From Molossus alvarezi (lineage: Eukaryota > Chordata > Mammalia > Chiroptera > Molossidae): a DNA stretch of 64,000 nt. The DNA is taken from positions 89,910,348 through 89,974,347 of the forward strand of contig CM073887.1 of assembly GCA_037176705.1 (NCBI GenBank), read 5' to 3'. Under the pieces are notes generated by a model that saw only the letters and a list, made by a program, of their open reading frames with translations, was not told the DNA's origin and ran no database searches. Numbering within the stretch: the first letter of the stretch is position 1; each line of letters begins with the position of its first letter. Made by a program: the position numbers and the translations under genes. Below are positions 41,231-52,267 of the stretch, piece after piece.

Positions 41231-42000
41231 AACAAAGGGCAAGCATGCATGTGGGAAAGGAGAGTAAAAAGAACTTCCTGGAAACTGAAATGGGATGTAG
41301 AGTTTCTGGCCCAGCTAAAGATCATGGACTACAGTTTGCTGGTGGACCAGGCAGAGCAGGAGGAGATGGAGGCGGAGGAGCAGGAAGAGAACGAGAAGTA
41401 TGAGAATGATGAGATGAGCAGCAGCCTACTCTGCTCCTGTGGCACACCTCCAGACAGCCCCGGCAACCACCTCAGCTTTCCTCAGTTCTATGGAGAATTT
41501 GATCCCTCTGTTGATGTTTATGTCATGAAAAGCCATGAAAGTGCCCCCAAGAAGGAGGTCTATTTCATGGTCATCACTGACATAGTCACACCACATGATG
41601 CTAAGAAGAAAGCTGCACATGCTGCCAAAACATGGGGTGGGGACTGAGATCTAGACTTCAAATCCTGAGCAGTACTCCAAACACTTCAATGAACTAAGGT
41701 CCAGCATCTTCATGTAGAGCCAGAGAATGAGATACGGGGTCAGAGATGAAAAGAGGGAGGGGGTGTATTTGGGCTACATGGGAGAAGTGGGAACAGAGTC
41801 AGGGGTCGGGGAGGATTTTAGCAGTGAGACTGCAGCCTATGACAATGAAAGAGATTCTAGGGATTCATGCTGTGTGTGCACATGATCAGAGGACGTAGCC
41901 TCACCTCCTGCTTACCTTTAATTTTTTTATTCCCCCTCATTTCACCCAGGTCTAAAGGGGTTTCCTTTTGTTACCTTACAATCTTTTAAAACACCTTGGG

Positions 42001-42237
42001 GCCATGGCTGGTTTGGCTCAGTGGTTGGAGCATCAGCCTGTGGACCAAAGAGGCCCGGATTTGGTTCCCACTAAGGGCATGAACCTCGGTTGCAATTTGT
42101 CCCTGGCCCCGGTTGGAGTCATGTGGGTGGCCATCACTTGGTGTGTGTCTCTCACATCGATGTTTCTCTCTCTCTTCCTCCCTCTCTAGCTCAGGATAAG
42201 TGCAAAAATGTCCTCAGGTGAGGATAAAAATAAATAA
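42001..42237 (+). repeat. VES SINE, A-type
   Basis: Head GCCATGGCTGGTTTGGCTCAG, end CCTCAGGTGAGGAT; ACACCTTGGG and GCACCTTGGG flank it. Confidence 0.92.
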
Positions 42238-42367
42238 GTAAAGCACCTTGGGGCTAGAGATGACTATGGGTTTATTTGGGTTTTTCTAAGATTTTATTGT
42301 TCCAGTTTTGCTATTTATAATGATGTATGTCATCACCCTAGCCACCTTCCCTATCACTGCCCTGAGT

Positions 42368-42478
42368 TCCCTTCACGTCGATGTTTCTCTCTTTCCCTCC
42401 CACTCTATCTGAACAAAAAAATGGAAAAATGTCCTCGGGTGAGGATAAAAAAATAAAATAAAAAAAATAAATAAATGT
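42368..42478 (+). repeat. VES SINE, A-type, 3' half only
   Basis: Starts CCCTTCACGTCGATGTTTCTC in mid-element and ends CTCGGGTGAGGAT plus an AAAT-rich tail: 5'-truncated. Confidence 0.88.
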
Positions 42479-42508
42479 AACTTAAAAAAAAAAAAAGAAG
42501 AAGAAGAA

Positions 42509-42780
42509 GCCCTGGCCGATTTGGCTCAGCGGTTAGAGTGTTGGCCTGTGGTCCAGACAGACCTGGGTTCAGTTCCCGCTAAGGGCACCTCCCTCGGTTG
42601 CAGTTTGTCCCCGGCCCTGGTTGGTTGTGCAGGTGGTGGCAGCCACTCGATGTGTCCCTATCAGGTCGATGTTTCTCTCTCTCTCTCTCTCTCTTCCTCT
42701 CTCTCCCTCCCACTCTATCTGAGCAAAAAATGGAAAAATGTTTTCAGGTGAGGATAAAAAAAGAAAAAGAAGAAGAAAAG
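42509..42780 (+). repeat. VES SINE, A-type
   Basis: Head GCCCTGGCCGATTTGGCTCAG, end TTTCAGGTGAGGAT, followed directly by an antisense partial copy. Confidence 0.93.
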
Positions 42781-42930
42781 AAAGGAACACATTGAGTGGC
42801 TGCCTCCCACACGACCCAACCAGGGCCAGGGACAAGCTGCAACCGAGGTACGTGCCCTTAACAGGAACCGAACCTGAGTCTCTCTGGACCGCAGGCCGAC
42901 CCTCTAACCGCTGAGCCAAACCAGCCAGGG
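42781..42930 (-). repeat. VES SINE, partial, antisense
   Basis: Holds only the head half (AACACATTGAGTGGCTGCC to AACCAGCCAGGG), abutting the sense copy tail to tail. Confidence 0.9.
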
Positions 42931-44400
42931 ATGGGTTAACTTTTTAATTTTATGAAGTATTGTGCACACCTTCCTTCACCTTTCCTCCTCGGAGCCAAGT
43001 GAACCCTCCATCTAAATGCTGTCTTCCTGCAGGAATACTCCAGATTAACATCAGTCATCTTGGATCAGAATCAAAGATCTCAGAGAGTGAGTGAGTTCAT
43101 CCTCATGAAATAGTGAGATGTGGGGGTTGTTGCTGGGCTCTCGGACAGCTGGTTCTCAAAGAACCCCATGATCATCACTCAAGCCCCTAGACTCTCTTGG
43201 CTGATGGAGTTTGATGTCTTCTCTATAAAGCCTGCCTCCTACTTGTTAAGAGGAACTAGAAAGGACCCTTGTACTTAAATGGTTTTTCCCCCCTTGAAGA
43301 AACCCTAGAAGCTGATGAGTATCAAATGAGGGCTTGTGCCCTCCATTTATTTTCTTCTGACCTTCTCCCAGGCACTCTCACTTGTAGGTGAGTTTTTAGC
43401 TAGGGGCAGATCTCTAGGCTCCTGGGGTGCTCCTTTCAGAGATTCCTCTTCAAGCCCCAGGGCTACCACATAGGTTATGGCCAGCAGGGAATGATGCTTT
43501 CCACCTTGGAGTGTGGCACCCAAGCCTGATGTTTCTGGATCACTTGAAGATGTGACCCAGGAAATCCAATTTGGAGGCTTGATGTGGCACTGGAACTGGC
43601 CCCAGCTCGGGGTCCATTTTCCTTTGTGTCCCCGTCTAGACTTTCAATAGATCTGACACTCACAGGATTCCTCAGCAGTGGCATCCAGCAGCTTCCTTCA
43701 GGATCTCCACCCACTTTCTTGCCTTGCCTCAGAATTGAGCACTGTGTCATTCTGTGATGACACAGAGCAGTCTGGTCTGACTAGGAGAGAAAACAGACCT
43801 GCATTAGGGAAGGTACATTCCTGTATCTTCTCAACCCCTCACCAGGAACTGAGGATTTGGGATGAGCTATGGTAAAACCTGTAGATAACCCCACAGATGC
43901 AAAGAGAGTTTGTGGAGGCATTTTGGATGAATGGATTGGTTTCCTATGGCTCCCACCAAACCTGGCCAAGCTCAGCTTCTGGAACAGGAACCAGCATGGT
44001 CTCTGTGCCCTACTCATAGCATTTAGGTCAGGAAGGAATGGAGACAGCATTCTTGGACTCTTCTAGGAATGCTGGGACTCTTCTGGTTCCAGCAGGTTCC
44101 ATAGCCTCAGGCTCCCACCGGCTTCCTGCATTTACTTGGTCTGCTGATCATGCTGCGATAATGTGTATAAAATGTGTTAACACAATCTTATCAGTTAAAG
44201 ATGGGTTACCAGGTATATAGGTTTTTTTGGCATTGCATTCTTGTGGGTTTTTTTTGTTTGTTTTTGTTTTTGGCATATTGTTTACATTTTGAGAGGTAGC
44301 ATCCTGTTGCAAATGACCTTTTGTGTTACTGATAGTGTTGATTGGGTCGGATAATTTGAGCTGTGGTTTGTTGAATCTTAGATTTTGTTGTTGTTGTTGT

Positions 44401-44649
44401 TAATCCTCACCTGAGGATATTTTTTCCATTAATTTTTAGAGAGAGTGGAAGGAGGCAAGGTGGGACAGAGAGCTACAGAGAGAAACATCAATGTGAGAGA
44501 GACACATTGATTGGTTGCCTCCCCCACACACCTTGACTATGTCAGGTATCAAACCTGCAACCCAGGTACATGCCTTTGACTGGGAATCAAACCTGAGACC
44601 CTTTTGTGCGCGAGCCAATGCTCTAACCACTGAGCACAACAGCCTGAGC
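44401..44649 (-). repeat. VES SINE, antisense
   Basis: TAATCCTCACCTGAGGATA to AGCACAACAGCCTGAGC; CTTAGAT lies on both sides. Confidence 0.87.
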
Positions 44650-44659
44650 TTAGATATAT

Positions 44660-45693
44660 ATATTTAATATGTATACTTTTTTATTTTTAATTAAATTATT
44701 TATTTTTGTTACAGATGTTTCTCCTTTTCCCCCACTGATTCCCCCTGCCCCCCCCCTCCCCACCCGGTCCCCAGATTTGTTGTCCATGTCCATTGTTCAT
44801 GCATACATGCATATGAGATCTGTGGTTTATCTCTTCCCCATCAACCCCTCTTCTGGGGATTGTCAGTCTGTACCCCACTTCCACATGGGACTACCCCATT
44901 CCTCAGACTGTTACGTTCATTATATTCCGCAAATAAGTGAGATCATATGATGATACTTGTCTTTCTCTGTTTGGCTTGTTTCGCTTAGGATAACACTTTC
45001 CAGATCTCTCCATGTCGTCTCAAAGGATAAGAGATCTTTCTTTCTTACAGCTGCATAGTACTCCATTGTGTATATGTACCACTGCTTTTTTTATCTATTC
45101 GTCTACTGATGGACATTTGGGCTGTTTCCAGATCTTAGCTATTGTAAATAGTGCTGCTACAAACATGGGGGTACATATATTCTTTATGATTGGTGTTTCA
45201 GGCTTCTTAGGGTATATTCCTAGAAGTGGGATCACTGGGTCAAATGGAAGTTCAATTTTTAATTTTTTGAGGTAACTCCATATTGTTTTCCATAGTGGCT
45301 GCACCAGTCTGCATTCCCACCAGCAGTGTACTTGAGTCCCCTTTTCTCCACACCCTCGCCAACACTTGTTGTTTGTTGATTTGTTGATGGCGGCCATTCT
45401 GACAGGTGTGAGGTGATACCTCATTGTTGTTTTAATTTGCATCTCTCTGATGATTAGAGATGTTGAGCATTTCTTCATATGTCTCTTGGCCATTTGTATG
45501 TCCTGTTTGGAGAGGTGTCTATTTAGTTCCTCTGCCATTTTTTAATTGGGTTCTTTGTCTTCCTTATGTTGAGTTGTATGAGCACTCTACATATATTGGA
45601 AATTAACCCCTTATATAACATATCTTTGGCAATTATGCTCTTTCATATAGAGGGTTGCCTTTCCATTTTGATGACTGTATCTTTTGCTGTGCA
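44660..45693 (-). mobile_element. 5'-truncated LINE-1, ORF2 C-terminus and 3' UTR
   Basis: The minus strand encodes the L1 ORF2 C-terminal tail ([50 protein letters not shown]) in one open stretch, 45,095-45,538, followed by the bat-type L1 3' UTR and an A/T-rich end at 44,660. TTAGATATAT occurs on both sides (44,650-44,659 and 45,694-45,703) as target duplication. The 5' end is truncated, so it is dead on arrival. The ORF has no break, so it is fairly young. Confidence 0.88.
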
Positions 45694-45720
45694 TTAGATA
45701 TATTTTTTAAAGGTCATTCT

Positions 45721-45936
45721 CAGCTTTGCCGGTGTGGCTCAGTTGGTTGGGCATCATCTGGAGCACAGAAAGGTTGCTGGTTTGAATTCCAGTCAGGACA
45801 CATTCTGGGGTTGCCGGCTTGATACATGTTGGGGGGCGTGCAGAAGGCAGCTGATTGATGTTTCTTCCTCATATCAATGTTTCTCTTTCTTCTCCCTTTC
45901 TCTCTCTCCAAAAAACAATTTTTAAAAATCTTAAAA
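45721..45936 (+). repeat. VES SINE, B-type
   Basis: Head AGCTTTGCCGGTGTGGCTCAG, end CTCTCTCCAAAAAACAA; AAAGGTCATTCTC occurs on both sides. Confidence 0.9.
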
Positions 45937-45954
45937 GGTCATTCTCTGTGCTAT

Positions 45955-46860
45955 TTTCAAAACCTTTGGTTTGGCCCTCTAATTCTTCAGTCATTCAAAT
46001 TTTTGAACGCTATTCATCTTGGTTTATACAAGTTTTCTTCTTATAATGATGAAGATTAATTATATTTAGTTTGCAGTCTGAATGAGAGAAAGTGAAGTGA
46101 TTCCCAAGCTTTTGTCTGCCCCACTCCCCTCTCCTCAAACCCTACCATTCCCTTTCTGAGCAGTAGAAGGCATCTGAGGGGAAGTGACTACCCTTAACCT
46201 TTCTCTTTGGAACCATGAAACTCAAGCCTTATGGCTTCCTAGAATAATTTTGGATCTCTCAAGAACAAAGGTATAAGAATAGGACATGGCTGACTGGGTG
46301 AGGTCTGAAGTGGGATAAAGGCAAGATTCATCTCCCAGTCCCTCCATCTACCACCTAACCAGTCACAGCTTTCCCTTTCCACCCCTGTTCTAAAAGTCTA
46401 CAGGTGGGAGACTATAGTCTCCCAGGTTTTCTAGCCAAAGTGAGGGGTTGTCTGAAAACTCCAGTGAGACCACTAGGTGAAGACCTCTGACCCTTGCTCC
46501 TGTTCATGAACCACTGAGTCTTACCCTCCTAGTGCAAACTCTTTTCATGCCAGCAGTTCTGGGAGGACAGGCTGAAGCAGTGCTCTACTGTTCTGTTGCT
46601 CAGGGGTTACTGGTCTGTGGCAGACGCCACAAGTTGCCCCTGTGGTTATTCCCTAAATTCCTTCCACAGGCAAGCTCTTCCTACTTCACTTGTTTCCCTT
46701 GCCTGTGCTTTAGGCCTCAAGCAGGTCCCCTGGTAATACTCAGGGTTTGGGACTACAAACTCCTGCCCTAGTGACTTTCCCTTCTTCACAGCTGCCAGGG
46801 CCTGCCCCGGGGAGATGGACCAAAGACCCAGGACTTTTCTCAGTAGCCAATCCTACCCCC
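45955..46860. other. Non-repetitive GC-richer stretch
   Basis: No repeat or coding signature. By composition it resembles the 3'-UTR-like sequence after the PIP4K2B pseudogene and could be a further part of that retrocopy, separated by L1 and VES insertions. Unproven. Confidence 0.35.
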
Positions 46861-46874
46861 CAATTGCCTTTTTA

Positions 46875-47106
46875 TTTAAATCCTCACCCAGAGATATTTT
46901 CCCACTGATTTCTTCAGATAGAGTGGGAGGGAGAGAGAGAAATGTGGATGTGAGACGGACACATCGATTGGCAACCTTTTATATGACCCCGACCAGGGCC
47001 GGGGATTGAACCCACAACCAAGATACTTGCACTTGACCAGGAATCAAACCTGCGACTCTATGGTCTGCGGGCTGATGCTCTGACCACTGAGCCAAACTGG
47101 CCAGGG
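46875..47106 (-). repeat. VES SINE, first of two at one site
   Basis: AAATCCTCACCCAGAGATA to AAACTGGCCAGGGTC. CAATTGCCTTTTTA on the left and CAATTGTCTTTTT on the right form its duplication. Confidence 0.92.
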
Positions 47107-47123
47107 TCCCCCAATTGTCTTTT

Positions 47124-47373
47124 TTTTTTTTTAATCCTCACCCGAGGACATTTTTCCATTTTTTGTTCAGATAGAGTGGGAGGGAGAGAGAGGAACAGAG
47201 AGAGAGAGAGAGAAACATCGATGTGAAAGGAACACATCTAGTGGCTGCCACCCATACGACCGACCAGGCCGGGGACAAACTGCAACTGAGGTACGCGCCC
47301 CTAGCGGGAACCGAATCCGGGTCTCTCAGGACTGCAGGCCGACGCTCTAACCGCTGAGCCAAACTGGCCAGGG
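47124..47373 (-). repeat. VES SINE, second of two at one site
   Basis: Same orientation, inserted in the right-hand duplication of the preceding copy, so CCCAATTG.CTTTTT occurs a third time at 47,374. Less diverged than its neighbour. Confidence 0.94.
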
Positions 47374-47374
47374 C

Positions 47375-47850
47375 CCAATTGTCTTTTTACCAGTTTTAGT
47401 TGGGAAAGAGAAAAAACTTCAGCACTCTCCAATATTTCAGTTACTCAAGTGTTAGAGGTGGGAAGTGTTTATAAATAACCTTTATACCTGTGGTTCCAAG
47501 TCTAGGGACCTCACCTCTTTCTGGGAGAAATGTGTGGAGGGGGAATTTACTTTGAGCACAGGAATCAAAGGGAAAACATTTAAATAACTGCCCCCAAATG
47601 TACCAGCCATCTGCAGGGGGCAGTGACATGGCCCTGGCCTTCCTCTGAGATTTATCACTTATTTAGAGTACCTCCAAAGGGAAGAGGAGACTCAGCTTTC
47701 CCTAGAAGATTGTGCTGAGATCCTTCAGAGGCTGGAGAAAAATCTTCCAGAGGAGCCCCTTCCCCTTGCTCAGAGCCATTTTGTGACAAAGTAGGAACAT
47801 TTAGGGGAAGGCCTGGTACTGCTCAGGTCAGATCATTGTAATTAAAAAAT
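47375..47850. other. Non-repetitive GC-richer stretch
   Basis: No ORF of interest and no repeat recognised. Same composition as 45,955-46,860; possibly retrocopied UTR. Confidence 0.35.
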
Positions 47851-47851
47851 G

Positions 47852-47992
47852 TGGCCCAGCCAGTGTGGCTCAGTGGACACGTGCCCAGGTTGCGGGCTCG
47901 ATCTCCAGTAGGCAGCGTGCAGAAGGTGCCTATTGATGTTTCTCTCACAGCAATGTTTCTATCTCTCTTCCCCTTTCCCTCTCTCTAAAAAA

Positions 47993-48035
<43 letters not shown>

Positions 48036-48036
48036 A
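47852..48036 (+). repeat. VES SINE, B-type, head mostly lost, (TAAA)n tail
   Basis: GGCCCAGCCAGTGTGGCTCAG jumps to CACGTGCCCAGGTTGCGGGC; the tail has expanded into a TAAA microsatellite (47,990-48,036). Confidence 0.85.
47990..48036 (+). repeat. (TAAA)n microsatellite
   Basis: AATAAATAAATA run at the 3' end of the B-type VES at 47,852. Confidence 0.93.
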
Positions 48037-48164
48037 ATTTAAAGTAAATAAATAAAAATGTGAATTAAATGTAGATTCAATTTTGGGGAGAGCAGGATAA
48101 ACTATCACCCCACCGTGTGTGTGATTTCTCCCAATACCCACTGAAATGTTCCATTTAGAAAAAT

Positions 48165-48380
48165 ATGTTTTTATTGATTTCTTCTTTTTTTAGAGAGAGA
48201 GAAAGGGGGAGAGAGAGAGAAACATTGATGTGAGAGAGATACATTGATTGGCTGCCTCCTCCATGCCCCCTACTAGGGATCTAGCCCACAACCCAGGCAT
48301 GTGCTCTGACTGAGAATCAAACCAGGACCTCTCAGTCCATGGGACAACACTAAATCCACTGAGCCACACCGACCGGGTGC
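48165..48380 (-). repeat. VES SINE, B-type
   Basis: TTTTTATTGATTTCTTC to GAGCCACACCGACCGGGTGC. Confidence 0.88.
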
Positions 48381-48483
48381 AATTTTCCATTTTTTAAATA
48401 GAAATGTTCAGCCCCCTATGCTTATCTAATGTCAACTCAGAACACTTTGAGACCCTATTACTGTTTTAAAATGCATGTGTGTC

Positions 48484-48738
48484 AGCCCTGGCCAGTTTGG
48501 CTCAGCAGTTGGAGCATTGGCCTGTGGTCCAGAGAGACCCAGGTTCAGTTCCCGCTAAGGGCATGTACCTCGGTTTCAGTTTGTCACCGGCCCTGGTTGG
48601 GTTGTGCGCGTGGCAGCCACTCGATGTGTCCCTTTCATGTCGGTGTTTCTCTCTCTCTCTCTCTCCCCCTTTCACTCTATCTGAACAAAAAATGGAAAAA
48701 TGTCCTTGGGTGAGGATAAAAAAATAGTAATAAAATAA
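48484..48738 (+). repeat. VES SINE, A-type
   Basis: Head GCCCTGGCCAGTTTGGCTCAG, end CCTTGGGTGAGGAT; AAAATGCATG lies on both sides. Confidence 0.93.
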
Positions 48739-49294
48739 AATGCATGCATGTTAAAAGATGAAGTCCAACCCAAGGAATATAACACTGAAAAAGCTTTGTG
48801 TAAAAAAAACAAATAATTGATTTGAAGAAATTTATACAATTTTATTAAATTATTCTCTTGATGTATGTCTTGGAAAATATCATTACATTGAAGTATAATC
48901 ATCTCCAATTGAAGATGGAATGAGAGGTCTTCAGTTATACAGTTGAATGGATTTTGAAATACAAAATTTTTCTTTACATTTGAAGTAAAGTCCTCAAAAC
49001 TACAATGTAGGCATTGTAGTTTGACTTCAAAAAAGATATACACTTAAAATTTGTGTTGTAATGGACATTTTACTTCTTGTAACTTTTAACAGCACAAGAA
49101 GTAGTTAAAGCAGCTGGACGTGATTCAAAAAAGTTATTGTTGCTGAAATGACTTTACTGCAGTAAAAGTTTCACATATAAACAGTTTGCCTTGTAATTTT
49201 AGGTTGAACTCATTAAGAAGCATTATTGAACGTTCAGTAAAAGTTAATTTCCAAACCATTTAGTGTTCAACAGTGGTTGAGGGAAGTTCTCGTA

Positions 49295-49990
49295 AAAATG
49301 TTCGTTTTACAACATTATTCATTATTATGAAAAGGTGGAAGCAATCCAAGTGTCCATCAATGGATGAATGAATAAGCAAAATGTACTATATTCACACAAC
49401 AGAATATTACTTAATCATAAAAAGGAAGAAAATTCTGATACATGCTACAGTATGAATGAAGCTTGGGGACATGATGCTAGGTGAACTATGCTATACTGTA
49501 TGATTCCACTTATACGAAGTACGAAGAGTAATCAAATTCCTAGAGACAGAATATAGAATGATAGTTTCTAGGGGCTGAGGGAAGGGAGGAATAGGGAATT
49601 ACTATTTCATGGATACAGTGTTGTTTTCATTTTTTATTGATTTTAAGAGAGAGAGGAAGGTAGAGGGAGAGAAAGAGAGAAACATCAATGTGAGAGGGAA
49701 ACATCAACCAGCTGCCTCCTGCTTGCCCTCTACCAGGGATTGAGCCCACAACCCGGGTATGTGCCCTGACCAGGAACTGAACCAACAACCTTTCGGTACA
49801 CAGGACTTCTCCCAACCAACTGAGCCACACCAGCCAGGGCTAGTGTTTCAGTTTGACAAGATAAAACAAGTTTTGGAAATGGATAGTGGTGATGGTTACA
49901 CAACAATATGAATGTACTTATAAACTGTACACTTAAAAAAGTTAAGAGGTTTAATTTTATGTTATATGTATTTTACCCCAATTTTTAAAA
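49295..49990 (+). mobile_element. Old LINE-1 3' fragment
   Basis: ORF2 tail (CAAGTGTCCATCAATGGATG near 49,348; ACTTAATCATAAAAAGGAAG near 49,409) and 3' UTR (AGTGGTGATGGTTACACAAC near 49,886), interrupted by an antisense B-type VES at 49,632. Confidence 0.75.
49632..49840 (-). repeat. VES SINE, B-type
   Basis: TTTTATTGATTTTAAGAGAG to GAGCCACACCAGCCAGGGC; inserted in an old L1 3' UTR. Confidence 0.9.
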
Positions 49991-51074
49991 TTTCCATCTC
50001 AGCCCTAAGCTAAATCACAATATTACTTTACTACTATAAGCCGTCATACTGCTGTCTGGTAAGCAAGTCAGGATATTCAGGCTTATTTCTATAAAACAAA
50101 AATTCCTGGAATTCATGATGGTTACATCCAGAAGAGCAAATGAAGTTCACTGTTGGTTCAATAACATATAATAAATTCAAATATTTGCCTCAGGCTTTAA
50201 ACACGTTACATTGTCAAAAGCTCTGTAAGTCTCTCCAACTAAGCTTTCTCTGCTTCATACATATTGGTACCACCATTAAATGTAACACATCTTATCTGAC
50301 TCAACTTCAGGTTGTACTAAATTAGTGTTTTCTCTAAATTATTTTCTTTGAAAATAATTTTACATTTAGTTGTCCCACACAGACTAAGTTGAGGCCAATT
50401 CTTCAATCACTTCAAACTCAACACTGATTCCTTCAATTGATAACTGAATGGTAACAGTAACTTCTATCCACTCGAGAGTCAAGGGCACATAGATTAATAG
50501 AAGAGAATTAAGAGTCTAGTAATAAACCCTTACATTTATGGTCAATTGACTTTTAACAAGGATTCCAAGATAATTCAATGGGAAAACAATAGTCTTTTCA
50601 ACCAGTGGTGCTGGGACAACTGAATAACATATGCAAAAGAATGAAGTTGGAATGCTACTTCACACCACATACAAAAATTAATTCAAAATTAATCAAAGAC
50701 CTAATTATAAGAGCTAAATTTATAAAACTCTTAAAAAAATATAGCAAGACCTAGATGAGGCAATAGTTTATTAAATATGACACCAAAACTATAAAAAACA
50801 ACAAAAAATAAAGTGGACTTCATCAAAATTAAAAGCTTTTGTGCTTCAGAGGACCCGTCAAGAAACTGAAAAGATGAAAGACAAATACCCAAGTTTTAAA
50901 AGATAGGCAGAGGATCTGAATAGACATTTCTCTAAAGAAGATAAATAAATGGCCAGCCAATAAGCACGAGAAGATGCTCAACATCATTAACCATCAGAGA
51001 AATACAAATCAAAAATCAAAATCACAATGAGACACTGCTTCATACCCACTAGGATGGCTGAAGTAAAAACGACA

Positions 51075-51300
51075 GCCCTGACCTGGCCGGTTTGGCTCGG
51101 TGGTTAGAGCTTCAGCCTGTGGTCCAGAGAGACCCGGGTTCGGTTTCTGCTAAGGGCATGTATGTTGATTGCAGTTTGTCCCTGGCCCTGGTTGGGTTGT
51201 GTGGGAGGCAGCCACTCAATGTGTCCCTTTCACATAGATGTTTCTCTCTCTCTCTTCCTCTCTCTCCCTCCTACTCTATCTGAACAACTACAACAACAAC
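51075..51300 (+). repeat. VES SINE, A-type, cluster member 1
   Basis: CCCTGACCTGGCCGGTTTGGC to CTATCTGAACAACTACAAC; AAAAACGACAG and AAAAATGACAG flank it. Confidence 0.9.
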
Positions 51301-51312
51301 AACAAAAATGAC

Positions 51313-51702
51313 AGCCCTGGCCAGTTAGGCTCAGTGGTTGGAGTGTTGGCCCTTAGACTGAAGGGTCCCAGGTTTGATCCCCAGTCAAGGGCATGTACCT
51401 GGGTTGCAGGTTTGATCGCTGGCCCTTGTCAGGATCATGCAAGAGGCAACCAATAGATGTGTCTCTCTTGCATCGATGTTGCTCTCTGTCTCTCCCTCCT
51501 TCCCTCCCTCCCAGTCTATCTAAAAAATCAATAGAAAAATAGCCCTGGCCAGTTTGGCTCAGCGGTTAGAGCGTCGGCCTGAGGTCCAGAGAGACCCGGG
51601 TTTGGTTCCCTCTGAGGGCGCATACCTTGATTTCAGTTTGTCCTAGCCCTGGTTGGGTCATGCAGGAGGCAGCCACTTGATGTGTCCCTTTCTCGTCAAT
51701 GT

Positions 51703-51735
<33 letters not shown>

Positions 51736-51830
51736 ATCTGAACAAAAAATGGAAAAATGTCCTTGGGTGAGGATTAAAAAAAAAAGAAAAATATCCTCGG
51801 GAGAAGATTAACAACAACAACAAAATACAG
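51313..51830 (+). repeat. VES SINE, A-type, cluster member 2, host of member 3
   Basis: Head GCCCTGGCCAGTTAGGCTCAG; interrupted at about 51,541 and resumed with ATCCTCGGGAGAAGATTAAC, its own terminal block. Confidence 0.88.
51541..51790 (+). repeat. VES SINE, A-type, cluster member 3, nested
   Basis: Inserted in the tail of member 2; AGAAAAAT precedes and follows it. Confidence 0.9.
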
Positions 51831-52168
51831 ATAATTACAAATGTTGGTAATATGTGAAGAAATTGGAATACTTATAGACTGCTGGTGTGATTGTAAAATG
51901 GTAGAGCTGGTTTGGAAAATGGTCTGTTAGTTCCTCAAAAGGTTAAACATAAAGTTACCATATGACTTAGAAATTCCATTCCTGGGTATATATCCGAGAA
52001 CTCAAAAATATGTCCACACAAAAAACTGTACAAAAATGTTTATAGTGACATTATTCATCATAATAGCCAAAAGATGGAAAACAACCCAAATATCCAACTG
52101 ATAAATGGATAAACAATGTGGTATGTGCATACAATAGAATATTATTTGGCAAGAAAAAATGAAATATT

Positions 52169-52267
52169 TTTAAATTAATTTATTTTTATTACAGATGTTT
52201 CTCCTTTTTCCTCCATTGACACTCTCCTCCCAATCCCCCCCCACAGCATTGTTGTTTATGTCCATTT
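52169..52267 (-). mobile_element. Extremely 5'-truncated LINE-1 tail (about 100 bp)
   Basis: Only the last ~100 bp of the L1 3' UTR (reverse complement ATTACAGATGTTTCTCC) is present. A perfect 15-bp duplication, AAAAAATGAAATATT, flanks it (52,154-52,168 and 52,268-52,282). It is inserted in an older L1. Confidence 0.88.

Larger units (their letters stand above)
39252..41719 (+). pseudogene. PIP4K2BP: PIP4K2B processed pseudogene, interrupted
   Basis: This is a retrocopy of phosphatidylinositol-5-phosphate 4-kinase type 2 beta. It begins near ATG 39,252 (MSSNCTSTT, then KTKTEKKH and MWGVNYT), is interrupted by an LTR (39,443-40,451), and resumes with [19 protein letters not shown] and [16 protein letters not shown]. 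It continues through [19 protein letters not shown]. It is interrupted again by a VES (40,989-41,230), then runs through WDVEFLAQLKIMDYSLLV, CGTPPDSPGN, EFDPSVDVYVMKSHES and AAHAAKT to a terminal TAG at 41,717-41,719. No introns remain, and several frameshifts and internal stops are present (for example a TAG after CQKV near 39,340). The parent makes PI(4,5)P2 from PI5P. This copy cannot encode a kinase. The beta isoform is preferred over alpha and gamma by the MSSNCTSTT start and the EEQEE loop. Confidence 0.92.
41720..44400 (+). other. Possible 3'-UTR-derived tail of the PIP4K2B retrocopy
   Basis: Immediately after the pseudogene stop the sequence stays GC-richer and non-repetitive between SINE insertions (41,720-41,990, 42,240-42,360, 42,935-44,390), unlike the AT-rich intergenic DNA elsewhere. 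The parent mRNA is known to have a long 3' UTR, so this may be copied UTR. Similar sequence between 45,950 and 48,450 might belong to it too. No poly(A) junction is certain, so this is inference. Confidence 0.35.

Noticed and set aside
45095..45538. Intact 147-codon minus-strand ORF
   Set aside because: C-terminal fragment of L1 ORF2 in a 5'-truncated copy without promoter or catalytic domains; not a gene.
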